This document shows, piece after piece, positions 17,294 through 24,593 of a stretch of DNA of 64,000 bases. The stretch spans positions 930,001 through 994,000 of the forward strand of contig NZ_JALBGC010000003.1 of assembly GCF_022631375.1 (NCBI RefSeq). The letters are read 5' to 3'. The first letter of the stretch is position 1; the number at the start of each line of letters is the position of its first letter. This stretch comes from Hymenobacter cyanobacteriorum. Lineage in GTDB: Bacteria > Bacteroidota > Bacteroidia > Cytophagales > Hymenobacteraceae. A program made the position numbers and the translations under genes. Under the pieces are notes generated by a model, which worked only from the letters and a program-made list of their open reading frames with translations, made no database searches and was not told the DNA's origin.

Positions 17294-18196
17294 TTACTTA
17301 TACATGTCTACTTCGGCCTTAATCATGGCGTTGTAGCGGCGGCCGGCGCTGTTGGCCAGCGTCAGCAGGTTCCAGCCCTTGCCAATGGTGTAGCTCCAGG
17401 TGCGGCTCTCTTTGAACTCGAACGTCGGACGCATAATCTGGCCGTAGGGCGTGTAGTTGTCCATGAAGTTCGTGGTGTAGAACTTGTCGCCGCCCACAAT
17501 CCATTCCATGGCCACGAAGAAGCCTTCTTCGGGCGCTTTGATGTTGTAGGTGCTCAGGTCGATGGTGTACCACTCGCCGCCGCGCGACGCCGACACTACC
17601 ACGTTTTCCGTCAGCAGGTCGGTGTTGGGGGCGTTGTAGTTGCCGTCGGCCTTGTAGATGCGCACGCGGAAGGGCTCGCGCGGGAAACCGTTCTCGCCGA
17701 TGTAGAACGACACCGTGCGCACGTTGCCCAGTTTTTTTTGCTTCTCGTTTTTCACGAAGAAAGCGTACTGGCTGCCCGGCAGGCCCTGAATCATGCCTTC
17801 GCCCGGGTTTTTGGCATCGGAGCCCAGCTCCAGGGCTTTGATTTTATCCTTGCTCACCACCTTCACGTCACCGAGTTCGATGAAGCGCTTGTTCAGCTCC
17901 ACAATCAGGTCTTCGGTGCTGCCGCGCTTAATGAATATGGCGCTACGGTCGTAGCCTAGCGTCATCACGATAAGCGAGTCCTGGCTGGTTTTTTCGAGGC
18001 CGGCCAGCTGGAAATAGCCATACTCGTTGGTAAGGGCTCCCGTGCCTTCTTCGCGCAGGGAGATGGAGGCAAACGGTACCGGGTCTTTGGTTTTGGCATC
18101 CACGACGCGGCCGGTAATGCGGTTTTCCTGCGCCCAGCTCAGTGCCGGGAGCAGCAGCAGAACCCATAAAGCGAGAAAAGGTATGCGTTTCATCAT
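17294..18196 (-). CDS. Exported carboxypeptidase-like regulatory domain protein (copy A)
   Basis: A 300-residue protein. The signal peptide ends LLPALSWAQ. A carboxypeptidase regulatory-like beta-sandwich follows (about residues 24-105: RITGRVVDAKTKDPVPFASI ... NEYGYFQL). The remaining two thirds are a domain I cannot name, with the strongly conserved blocks GEGMIQGLPGSQYAFFVKN, FYIGENGFPREPFRVRIY, NAPNTDLLTENVVV and PYGQIMRPTFEFKESRTW. These are nearly identical in the paralogue at 20781-21680. The pattern suggests a beta-rich surface or periplasmic protein. Start ATG at 18196 (MMKRIPFLA). It faces hydrolase A tail to tail; the same arrangement recurs in the second copy. Confidence 0.8.
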   Translation of the reverse strand: MMKRIPFLALWVLLLLPALSWAQENRITGRVVDAKTKDPVPFASISLREEGTGALTNEYGYFQLAGLEKTSQDSLIVMTLGYDRSAIFIKRGSTEDLIVELNKRFIELGDVKVVSKDKIKALELGSDAKNPGEGMIQGLPGSQYAFFVKNEKQKKLGNVRTVSFYIGENGFPREPFRVRIYKADGNYNAPNTDLLTENVVVSASRGGEWYTIDLSTYNIKAPEEGFFVAMEWIVGGDKFYTTNFMDNYTPYGQIMRPTFEFKESRTWSYTIGKGWNLLTLANSAGRRYNAMIKAEVDMYK

Positions 18197-18476
18197 CGCC
18201 AAGAATAATTATAATGGATGTAGTCTGGCAAATTTACAAATTCCGCTTCACATATGGTAGTGGTGAAGGCGCGGAAACGATTGAAGGACGGCGGGTAGAA
18301 TAAACTTTTTTCGGCCTCTAAACCGCCAGAAAGGGCGTTTATGGCGCTGAAAAAGGCTTTTGATAGGTTGCGGGAATTGTTTGAATTGGTTCCGCGCGGT
18401 GTTAAAATTAACTCATCGACGGCAATTCCGTACCGGAAGCCAAATAATTTCTTTCACATTTTGTGACCTGTTCCCC

Positions 18477-19073
18477 ATGATGAAGTTCCTCCTTCCCGGC
18501 TTAGCCGCCACTTTGCTGCTCGCCAGCTGCGAAACCAAGCATTCCGAAACCAAAGACCAGCTCGGCGAAGCCGGCCAGGACACCGCCGTAATGGCTCGCG
18601 ACGGCCAGACCGCCAGCCAGATGGCCGGCAATGCCTGGGACATGACCCAGGCTAAGCTCGCCGATGTGAAATTCGACGAAGTGACCACGCCCGGCGTAAC
18701 GGTGCGCGGCGATAGCACCTACAGCGTGTACAGCGTGGATGAAACCGTGTTGTTTGACACCGACAAGGCCGACATCAAGCCCAGTGCCGCCGCCTCGCTG
18801 CAGCAGATTACGGCTTCCATCGGCAAGCGCTACGCCACCCAGCAAGTGCGCGTGATGGGCTTTGCCGACTCGCGCGGCGACAAAAGCTACAACCGCGAGC
18901 TGAGCGAGAAGCGCGCCGAAGCCGTGAAAAGCTACCTCGTCGACACCGGCAAAATCGATGGCGCCCGCGTGAGCGTTGAGCCCATGGGCGAAACCCAGCC
19001 CGTGGCCACCAACGCCACCGCCGCCGGCCGCCAGGAAAACCGCCGCGTCGAGATAGCCGTGCGCACCCGCTAG
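18477..19073 (+). CDS. OmpA-family peptidoglycan-associated lipoprotein
   Basis: A 198-residue protein with lipoprotein signal MMKFLLPGLAATLLLASC (lipobox Cys near residue 18). A flexible polar linker (KHSETKDQLGEAGQDTAV...) precedes a C-terminal OmpA/MotB domain: VLFDTDKADIKPSAAASL, VRVMGFADSRGDKSYNRELSEKRAEAVKSYL, and the basic end GRQENRRVEIAV with the Asp/Arg pair that binds diaminopimelate. It should tether the outer membrane to the cell wall. Upstream ATG/GTG starts give non-signal sequence, so 18477 is chosen. It lies between the two copies of the hydrolase/regulatory-domain module. Confidence 0.9.
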   Translation: MMKFLLPGLAATLLLASCETKHSETKDQLGEAGQDTAVMARDGQTASQMAGNAWDMTQAKLADVKFDEVTTPGVTVRGDSTYSVYSVDETVLFDTDKADIKPSAAASLQQITASIGKRYATQQVRVMGFADSRGDKSYNRELSEKRAEAVKSYLVDTGKIDGARVSVEPMGETQPVATNATAAGRQENRRVEIAVRTR

Positions 19074-19102
19074 CCCGCCGGCAGTTGCTGCTTCTGCAGT
19101 GC

Positions 19103-19133
19103 AAGGCCCGTCCTGTTTTCAGGGCGGGCCTTT
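19103..19133 (+). terminator. Stem-loop after the OmpA lipoprotein gene
   Basis: AAGGCCCGTCCTG-TTTT-CAGGGCGGGCCTT with one bulge, 30 bp after the stop; only a short T run follows. Confidence 0.75.
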
Positions 19134-19259
19134 GGCGTTGTGGGCGATGGGGCGGGCCGGCCTAGCGATGAGCTTTTTCGAGGATTGAATGGGGGAAATT
19201 TCGTTACTCAGCCGGCTTTTCCGTACCTTGCAACTGCCCTTGTCGGCACTGAATACTTT

Positions 19260-20693
19260 ATGAGAAAAAAATACATAGCACTGTTTCTTTCATTATTGGC
19301 CGGCGCTACGGTGGAGGCTGCCGCCCAAACTGCTGGTGCCGCTGCCGAGCCCCTGCCACTGGGAGGTCTCTGGAAAGGCAAGCTGGCGGTGCTGGGCGGG
19401 CGGTTAGATTTGACTATTAGCATTGTGCCCTTGGCCGGCGGTAAGTTCTTTGCAGCTCTTGATGTGCCGGCCCAAAAGGTCACTCGCATGCCCACGGACC
19501 TGGCCGTGCGCGGCGACTCCGTATTGTTTGCAATGCCCGGTGCAGGCAGCCGCTATGCCGCCCGTTACGTGGCCAACAAGCGCCAGCTCGAAGGCACCTG
19601 GACGCAGTCGGGCGTGAAATCGCCGCTGGAGCTGCACTACGCGCCCATGCCCACGCTGGGCAGCGGCACGGCCACCCGCCTGGCTCCGCCCTACCACGAG
19701 GAGGAGGTGATGTTCAACAACCCGGTTTCGCGCCTGAACCTGGGCGGCACTTTCACCGTGCCCCCGGGTAAGGGGCCATTCCCGGCCGTGGTACTGGTAA
19801 GCGACATCGGGGCGCAGGACCGCGACGGTACCATCGGCAACTTCCACCTGCTGGGCACGCTGGCCGACTACCTCACCCGGCGCGGCATTGCCGTGCTGCG
19901 CTACGACGACCGCGGCGTGGGCAAATCAGGCGGCAACTCGGCCCTGGCCACCACGGCCATGCTGGTGAGCGACGTGCAGGCGGGCATGAACTTTCTGCGC
20001 TCGCGCATCGAAGTGAACATTGGCCGCATTGGCGTAATCGGCCACGGCGAAGGGGGCGATGTGGCCCTGCTGGCAGCCGGCCAGCCCTTGCCGCCCGCCT
20101 TCGTGGTGTCGATGGCCGGCTACGGCCTCACCGGCGAGCAAACCTTGCTGCAGCAGCAGGTGGCGCAGCTGAAAGCGAAAAAGCTGGACCCCATGACGGT
20201 GCAGGCCGCCTACGAGCGCCAGAAAACGATGTACGAAATCATCCGGCAGAGCACGCCGTCGCAGGCGCTGTCCATCGTGAGCAACATGATGCGGCAGGAC
20301 CAGCCCGAACTCACGCCCGAAGCCGCGCAGAAGGCTGCCGCCGAGCAGCTCACGCCCTGGCGGCGCTATTTCCTCACCTTCGACCCCGTGGCCGAGCTCG
20401 ACCAGGTGAAATGCCCGGTGCTGCTCCTCAGCGGCACCGACGATGCCGAAGCCCCCGCCGACCTGCACCTGAATGCGCTGGAAAAAGAGCTGCGCAGCAT
20501 CAGCCACAGCACGGTGGTGCGGAAACTGCCCGGCGCCAACCACCTGTTTCAGCCCCCCAAAACCGAGTGGGTGCTGATGAACGGCGAGATGCAGCCCATT
20601 CTGGCCCCCGTCGCGGCCGATGCCATCCGCGAGTTCATCGAGGGGCTGGGGCCAAAAAAGCCCGCCGCCGCGGTCGAAGCCAAGGCCAAATAA
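19260..20693 (+). CDS. Exported alpha/beta-hydrolase-like protein with Gly at the nucleophile position (copy B)
   Basis: A 477-residue paralogue of the protein at 15553. Signal peptide MRKKYIALFLSLLAGATVEAAAQ, N-terminal beta domain (LGGLWKGKLAVLGGRLDL ... LDVPAQKVTRM), then the hydrolase core (VVLVSDIGAQDRDGTIGNF; GIAVLRYDDRGVGKSGG). The elbow again reads GHGEGG (Gly263), with the acid (LLSGTDDAEAP) and histidine (PGANHLFQPP) kept. The C-terminus is Lys/Ala-rich (KKPAAAVEAKAK). The two copies differ most in the N-terminal domain and signal, so the duplication is not very recent. A weak -7-like box TACCTTGC lies at about 19225. Terminator at 20714. Confidence 0.8.
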   Translation: MRKKYIALFLSLLAGATVEAAAQTAGAAAEPLPLGGLWKGKLAVLGGRLDLTISIVPLAGGKFFAALDVPAQKVTRMPTDLAVRGDSVLFAMPGAGSRYAARYVANKRQLEGTWTQSGVKSPLELHYAPMPTLGSGTATRLAPPYHEEEVMFNNPVSRLNLGGTFTVPPGKGPFPAVVLVSDIGAQDRDGTIGNFHLLGTLADYLTRRGIAVLRYDDRGVGKSGGNSALATTAMLVSDVQAGMNFLRSRIEVNIGRIGVIGHGEGGDVALLAAGQPLPPAFVVSMAGYGLTGEQTLLQQQVAQLKAKKLDPMTVQAAYERQKTMYEIIRQSTPSQALSIVSNMMRQDQPELTPEAAQKAAAEQLTPWRRYFLTFDPVAELDQVKCPVLLLSGTDDAEAPADLHLNALEKELRSISHSTVVRKLPGANHLFQPPKTEWVLMNGEMQPILAPVAADAIREFIEGLGPKKPAAAVEAKAK

Positions 20694-20713
20694 CTCGCGG
20701 CAGGCATCTGAAA

Positions 20714-20747
20714 TAAAAAAGGCCCTGCGGTGAGCAGGGCCTTTTTT
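20714..20747. terminator. Bidirectional terminator between hydrolase B and regulatory-domain protein B
   Basis: AAAAAAGGCCCTGC-GGTGA-GCAGGGCCTTTTTT: a 10-bp GC-rich stem flanked by A and T runs, so it can work for both converging genes. Confidence 0.9.
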
Positions 20748-20780
20748 GTGAGCGGTAGCAGCGGCTTAAAGCCAGCCGAC

Positions 20781-21680
20781 TTACTTAATCATGTCTACCT
20801 CGGCCCGAATCATGGCGTTGTAGCGCAGGCCCTGGCCGTTGGAAGCCGTGATGAGGCTCCAGCCCTTGCCCATGGTGTAGTTCCAGGTGCGGCTTTCCTT
20901 AAACTCGTAAGTCGGACGCATAATCTGGCCGTAGGGCGTATAGTCGTCCATGAAGTTGGTGGTGAAGAACTTGTCGCCGCTCACCACCCACTCCATCGCT
21001 ACGAAGAAGCCTTCTTCCGGGGCGATGATGTTGTAGGGCGTCAAATCCACCGTGTACCACTGGCCGCCCTGCGGGGCCGATACTACCACGTTTTCCGTCA
21101 GCAGGTCGGTGTTGGGAGCGTTGTAGTTGCCGTCGGCCTTATAGAGGCGCACGCGGAAGGGCTCGCGCGGGAAACCGTTCTCGCCGATGTAGAACGACAC
21201 CGTGCGCACGTTGCCCAAGCGCTTCTTCTTATCGTTTTTCACGAAGAAAGCGTACTGGCTGCCCGGCAGACCCTGAATCATGCCTTCGCCCGGGTCGTCT
21301 GACTTCGAGCCGAGGCCCAGGTTTTTTACCTTACCGGCCTTCACGGTGACGTTGCCCAGGGCCACGGCGCGCTTGGGCAGCTCGATGGTGAGGCTGGCCA
21401 CGGCTACGCCCCGCTTCACGAGCACGGCGCGGCGGCCATAGCCCAGGGCCACAACCACCAGCGAGTCGGCGGTATTCTGCGTTGGGGCCGGCACCACGAA
21501 CTGCCCGTGCTCGTTGCTGAGCGCGCCGATTTGTTCGTTTTTAAGCCCAATAGAAGTGAACGGTAAAGGCTCTTTGGTATCCTTATCGACAATAACTCCT
21601 TTAATCTCCACCTTTTGCGCATTGGCAAACGGGACAATGGCAACGAAGAATAATGCTATAAAAAGTAGTCTTGCGTACAT
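20781..21680 (-). CDS. Exported carboxypeptidase-like regulatory domain protein (copy B)
   Basis: A 299-residue paralogue of the protein at 17294-18196. Signal peptide MYARLLFIALFFVAIVPFANAQ, regulatory-like beta-sandwich (VEIKGVIVDKDTKEPLPFTSI ... NEHGQFVV), then the unnamed conserved domain with GEGMIQGLPGSQYAFFVKN, FYIGENGFPREPFRVRLY, NAPNTDLLTENVVV and PYGQIMRPTYEFKESRTW. The C-terminal domain is far better conserved between the two copies than the N-terminal half, so the C-terminal domain is probably the working part. It faces hydrolase B tail to tail. Function unknown. Confidence 0.8.
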   Translation of the reverse strand: MYARLLFIALFFVAIVPFANAQKVEIKGVIVDKDTKEPLPFTSIGLKNEQIGALSNEHGQFVVPAPTQNTADSLVVVALGYGRRAVLVKRGVAVASLTIELPKRAVALGNVTVKAGKVKNLGLGSKSDDPGEGMIQGLPGSQYAFFVKNDKKKRLGNVRTVSFYIGENGFPREPFRVRLYKADGNYNAPNTDLLTENVVVSAPQGGQWYTVDLTPYNIIAPEEGFFVAMEWVVSGDKFFTTNFMDDYTPYGQIMRPTYEFKESRTWNYTMGKGWSLITASNGQGLRYNAMIRAEVDMIK

Positions 21681-21851
21681 AGTTTATCGGGTAGTTCGGA
21701 CAAAATTACAATTAACGGCTGAAAGTTAGCCGTTTTTTTAACCGCAAGCAAGTCTGCATCGTTTTAGGATTCTACAAAGATGGACGAATTGCCTGAAATC
21801 GAATTATTAGGGGATAAAAAAAATTGCGGGGCTGGTAAGAAAATGTCGGTG

Positions 21852-21859
21852 TACCTTTG
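21852..21859 (+). promoter_or_regulatory. Bacteroidota-type -7 box before feoA
   Basis: TACCTTTG matches TAnnTTTG. It implies a transcript start near 21866, downstream of a possible TTG start at 21857, and so decides the feoA start in favour of the GTG at 21899. Confidence 0.65.
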
Positions 21860-21898
21860 TTTGTATTCTTTCTAAATAAGATTTTCACCGTTTTTCCA

Positions 21899-22174
21899 GT
21901 GGCTCTATTTCGGCGTACTCCTGCTTCGGTTCCGGCGACTACCGCGCGGCGCACCGTGCGCGACCTGCGGGTGGGCGAAACCGGCACCGTGTGCTGCCTC
22001 GAAGACCCCGAAATGGCGCTTAAGCTGTTGGAGATGGGGTGCGTGCCCGGCGTGCAGGTGCGCCTGAGCGGCCGCGCCCCCCTCGGCGACCCGCTGATGC
22101 TGGTGCTCGGCGACCAGGAATACACGCTCTCGGTGCGGGCCAGCGAGGCGGCCACCATTTTACTGAAGGAATAG
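21899..22174 (+). CDS. feoA: Ferrous iron transport protein A
   Basis: A 91-residue SH3-like protein: RTVRDLRVGETGTVCCLED, EMALKLLEMGCVPGVQVRL, GDPLMLVLGDQEYTLSVRASEA. FeoA assists the FeoB iron(II) channel from the cytoplasmic side. There is no ATG before residue 36 or so; I choose the GTG at 21899 because the -7 box at 21852 puts the transcript start after the earlier TTG. It is followed after 5 bp by feoB, so the two are one transcript. Confidence 0.85.
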   Translation: MALFRRTPASVPATTARRTVRDLRVGETGTVCCLEDPEMALKLLEMGCVPGVQVRLSGRAPLGDPLMLVLGDQEYTLSVRASEAATILLKE

Positions 22175-22179
22175 CGCGC

Positions 22180-24336
22180 ATGGCGGCACTCGCAGGCAAT
22201 CCGGCTCCCACCAAGGTCGCCGGCCTTCCGGCCGACCCGCGCCCCCTGCGCATTGCCCTCATCGGCAACCCCAACAGCGGCAAAACGTCGCTATTCAACC
22301 AGCTCACCGGCCTCAACCAAAAAGTAGGCAACTTCCCGGGGGTAACGGTAGACCGTAAAACCGGCGTGGCGCAGCTCACGGCCACCCAGCGGGCCGAAAT
22401 TATTGACTTGCCGGGTACCTACTCGCTCTACCCGAAGAGCCTGGACGAGAAGGTAATAACCGACTTGCTTTACGATAAGGCCGCCGACAACTACCCCGAT
22501 TTCGTGGTGGTGACGGTGGATGCCAACAACCTGCGCCGAAGCCTGCTGCTATTCACGCAGCTGGGGGATTTGGGGTTGCCGGCGGTGCTGGCGCTCAATA
22601 TGATGGACGTGGCCGAGCGCCACGGTGTGAACATTGATTTGCCGGCGCTGGAGCGGGAATTGGGCGTGCCCATCATTCCGATGAATGCCCGGAAAGGCAT
22701 TGGCGTGGCGGCCCTCAAGATTGTGATGGCCCAGCGGCTGGATGCGCCGCCGGTGCGCTTCTGGGAGCCCGATGAGAAGCTGCTGCCGCTGGTGCGCCAG
22801 ATTCGCTACTACTTTGACCTGCACAACGACTACCTGGCGCTGCACTACGCCCAGCAGTACCGCCAAATTAGCTTTCTGACGGCCGAGGAAAAGACGCACA
22901 TCCAGGAGCTGACGCAGCAGGCGGGCTTTGACGCTACCGCTGCGCAGGCGGCCGAAACCATCGGGCGCTACGGTCGCATCAACGAGATTCTGCTGGAAAC
23001 GGTGACGGTGGTGCGGACCGAAAAGCGGGAGCCGGTGAGCAACCGCATCGATAAGGTGCTGACGCACCGGGTGGGCGGCTATTTGATTTTTCTGGCCATT
23101 CTGTTTCTGCTGTTTCAGGCCATTTTTGCCTGGGCGCAGTACCCGATGGACTGGATTGACCAGGGCATTTCGGGGCTGAGCGCCGTGATTCAGGACAATT
23201 TCTCGGGGCCGCTGGTGCGGCTGCTGACGGAGGGCGTGTTGGCCGGCCTGGGCGGCGTGCTGGTGTTCATTCCGCAAATTGCGCTGCTGTTTGGCTTCCT
23301 GGCGGTGCTGGAGGAAACGGGCTATATGGCCCGAGTTACTTTCCTGATGGACAAGCTGATGCGGCCATTCGGCCTGAGCGGAAAGAGCGTGGTGCCATTG
23401 ATTTCGGGCTTGGCCTGCGCGGTACCGGCCATCATGGGGGCGCGGGTGATTGAGAGCTGGAAGGACCGGATGATTACGATTTTCGTGACGCCGCTCATGT
23501 CGTGCTCGGCGCGCATTCCGGTGTACACGGTGCTGGTGGCGCTGGTGGTGCCCGACCGCGCCGCGTGGGGCATTTTCAACCTGCGCGGCGTGGCCTTGAT
23601 GTCGCTGTACCTGCTGGGGCTGTTCTCGGCGCTGGGCTCGGCCTGGGCCTTGAAGAAGCTGCTGAAGGCGCGGGAGCGGAGCTACTTCATCATGGAATTT
23701 CCGGTGTACCAGTGGCCGCGCTGGAAGAACGTGGCGCTGACTATCTATCAGAAGGTGAGCGCATTCGTGTTGCAGGCGGGCCGGGTGATTGTGGCCATTT
23801 CGGTGCTGCTGTGGGTGCTGGCCAGCTACGGCCCGGGCCAGCAGCAGGCCACGGCCGAAGCGCAGGTGCGGCAGGCAGCCACTGCCCGCGGCTGGAACTC
23901 GGCTGAAACCAGCCGGCAGGTGGCGTCGGCGCGGCTCGAAACTTCCTACGCTGGCAAGTTTGGCCACGTACTGGAGCCAGCCATCCGGCCGCTGGGCTAC
24001 GACTGGAAAATTGGCATTGCGCTGCTCACGTCGTTTGCGGCGCGGGAGGTATTTGTGGGCACGATTTCGACCATTTACAGCGTGGGGCAGGATGCAGATA
24101 TGGGCACGCTGCAGCAGAAACTCAGTGCTGAAAAAGATGCCAATGGCCAGCCGTTTTTCACGCCGGCACGGGCGTTTTCGCTGCTGGTATTCTACGTGTT
24201 TGCCATGCAGTGCATGAGCACGCTGGCCGTGACGTACCGCGAAACCAAAAGCTGGAAGTGGCCGCTGGCGCAGCTGGTTTATATGACGGGGCTGGCCTAC
24301 GCGGCGGCATTTGTGGTGTACCAGGTGCTGGCGTAG
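22180..24336 (+). CDS. feoB: Ferrous iron transport protein B
   Basis: A 718-residue inner-membrane iron(II) transporter. The N-terminal GTPase has G1 IALIGNPNSGKTSLFNQLTG, G2/G3 around FPGVTVDRKTG and IIDLPGTYSLYP, and G4 LALNMMDVAE. The middle has the FeoB-associated helical region, then about eight membrane segments with the two Gate motifs (GLACAVPAIMGARVIESWKDR; TSFAAREVFVGTIST) and the MSCSARIPVY Cys motif. Complete and of normal length. The ATG at 22180 follows the feoA stop by 5 bp. The TAG stop codon is part of a palindromic repeat of the GAGACGC family. Confidence 0.95.
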   Translation: MAALAGNPAPTKVAGLPADPRPLRIALIGNPNSGKTSLFNQLTGLNQKVGNFPGVTVDRKTGVAQLTATQRAEIIDLPGTYSLYPKSLDEKVITDLLYDKAADNYPDFVVVTVDANNLRRSLLLFTQLGDLGLPAVLALNMMDVAERHGVNIDLPALERELGVPIIPMNARKGIGVAALKIVMAQRLDAPPVRFWEPDEKLLPLVRQIRYYFDLHNDYLALHYAQQYRQISFLTAEEKTHIQELTQQAGFDATAAQAAETIGRYGRINEILLETVTVVRTEKREPVSNRIDKVLTHRVGGYLIFLAILFLLFQAIFAWAQYPMDWIDQGISGLSAVIQDNFSGPLVRLLTEGVLAGLGGVLVFIPQIALLFGFLAVLEETGYMARVTFLMDKLMRPFGLSGKSVVPLISGLACAVPAIMGARVIESWKDRMITIFVTPLMSCSARIPVYTVLVALVVPDRAAWGIFNLRGVALMSLYLLGLFSALGSAWALKKLLKARERSYFIMEFPVYQWPRWKNVALTIYQKVSAFVLQAGRVIVAISVLLWVLASYGPGQQQATAEAQVRQAATARGWNSAETSRQVASARLETSYAGKFGHVLEPAIRPLGYDWKIGIALLTSFAAREVFVGTISTIYSVGQDADMGTLQQKLSAEKDANGQPFFTPARAFSLLVFYVFAMQCMSTLAVTYRETKSWKWPLAQLVYMTGLAYAAAFVVYQVLA

Positions 24337-24430
24337 AGACGCCTAGTGGCGTCTCGTCGTTGAGCGAGGTTGTTTGGGTTATTGATTTGGTTCGGGCCGT
24401 TCAATAACGAGACGCAAGTATGCGTCTCTA
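24334..24430. repeat. Palindromic repeat family B (GAGACGC type, 97 bp)
   Basis: Begins TAGAGACGCCTAGTGGCGTC and ends GACGCAAGTATGCGTCTCTA. Each end is itself a small palindrome (GAGACGC...GCGTCTC), and the two ends are inverted relative to each other, extending to CGTTGA/TCAATAACG. The first TAG is the feoB stop codon. Confidence 0.85.
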
Positions 24431-24457
24431 CATCGGCTGACTGTCCGGTTTGCGCGC

Positions 24458-24479
24458 AGGTGTTCAGAAATGGACACCT
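24458..24479 (+). promoter_or_regulatory. Candidate activator-binding palindrome upstream of the efflux operon
   Basis: AGGTGT-N10-ACACCT, inner sequence giving TGTTC-N6-GGACA. It lies 63 bp upstream of the sigma-54-like site, a usual distance for NtrC-type activators. Confidence 0.4.
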
Positions 24480-24541
24480 TTTTTAATGCGCTCAAATGCG
24501 GTTTTGTGGTTATGATTCATGGAATCAATAGCTTATACAAG

Positions 24542-24558
24542 TGGCACGCGGCTTGGCA
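24542..24558 (+). promoter_or_regulatory. Sigma-54-like promoter before the efflux adaptor gene
   Basis: TGGCACGCGGCTTGGCA has a perfect -24 half (TGGCACG) and a -12 half TTGG one base off TTGC, with correct spacing. The ATG of the adaptor follows 36 bp later. An NtrC-type activator is coded in the same locus (34483). Confidence 0.5.
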
Positions 24559-24593
24559 ACAGATAGCGGAAACACTCTTCTTTCTGCACGAAA

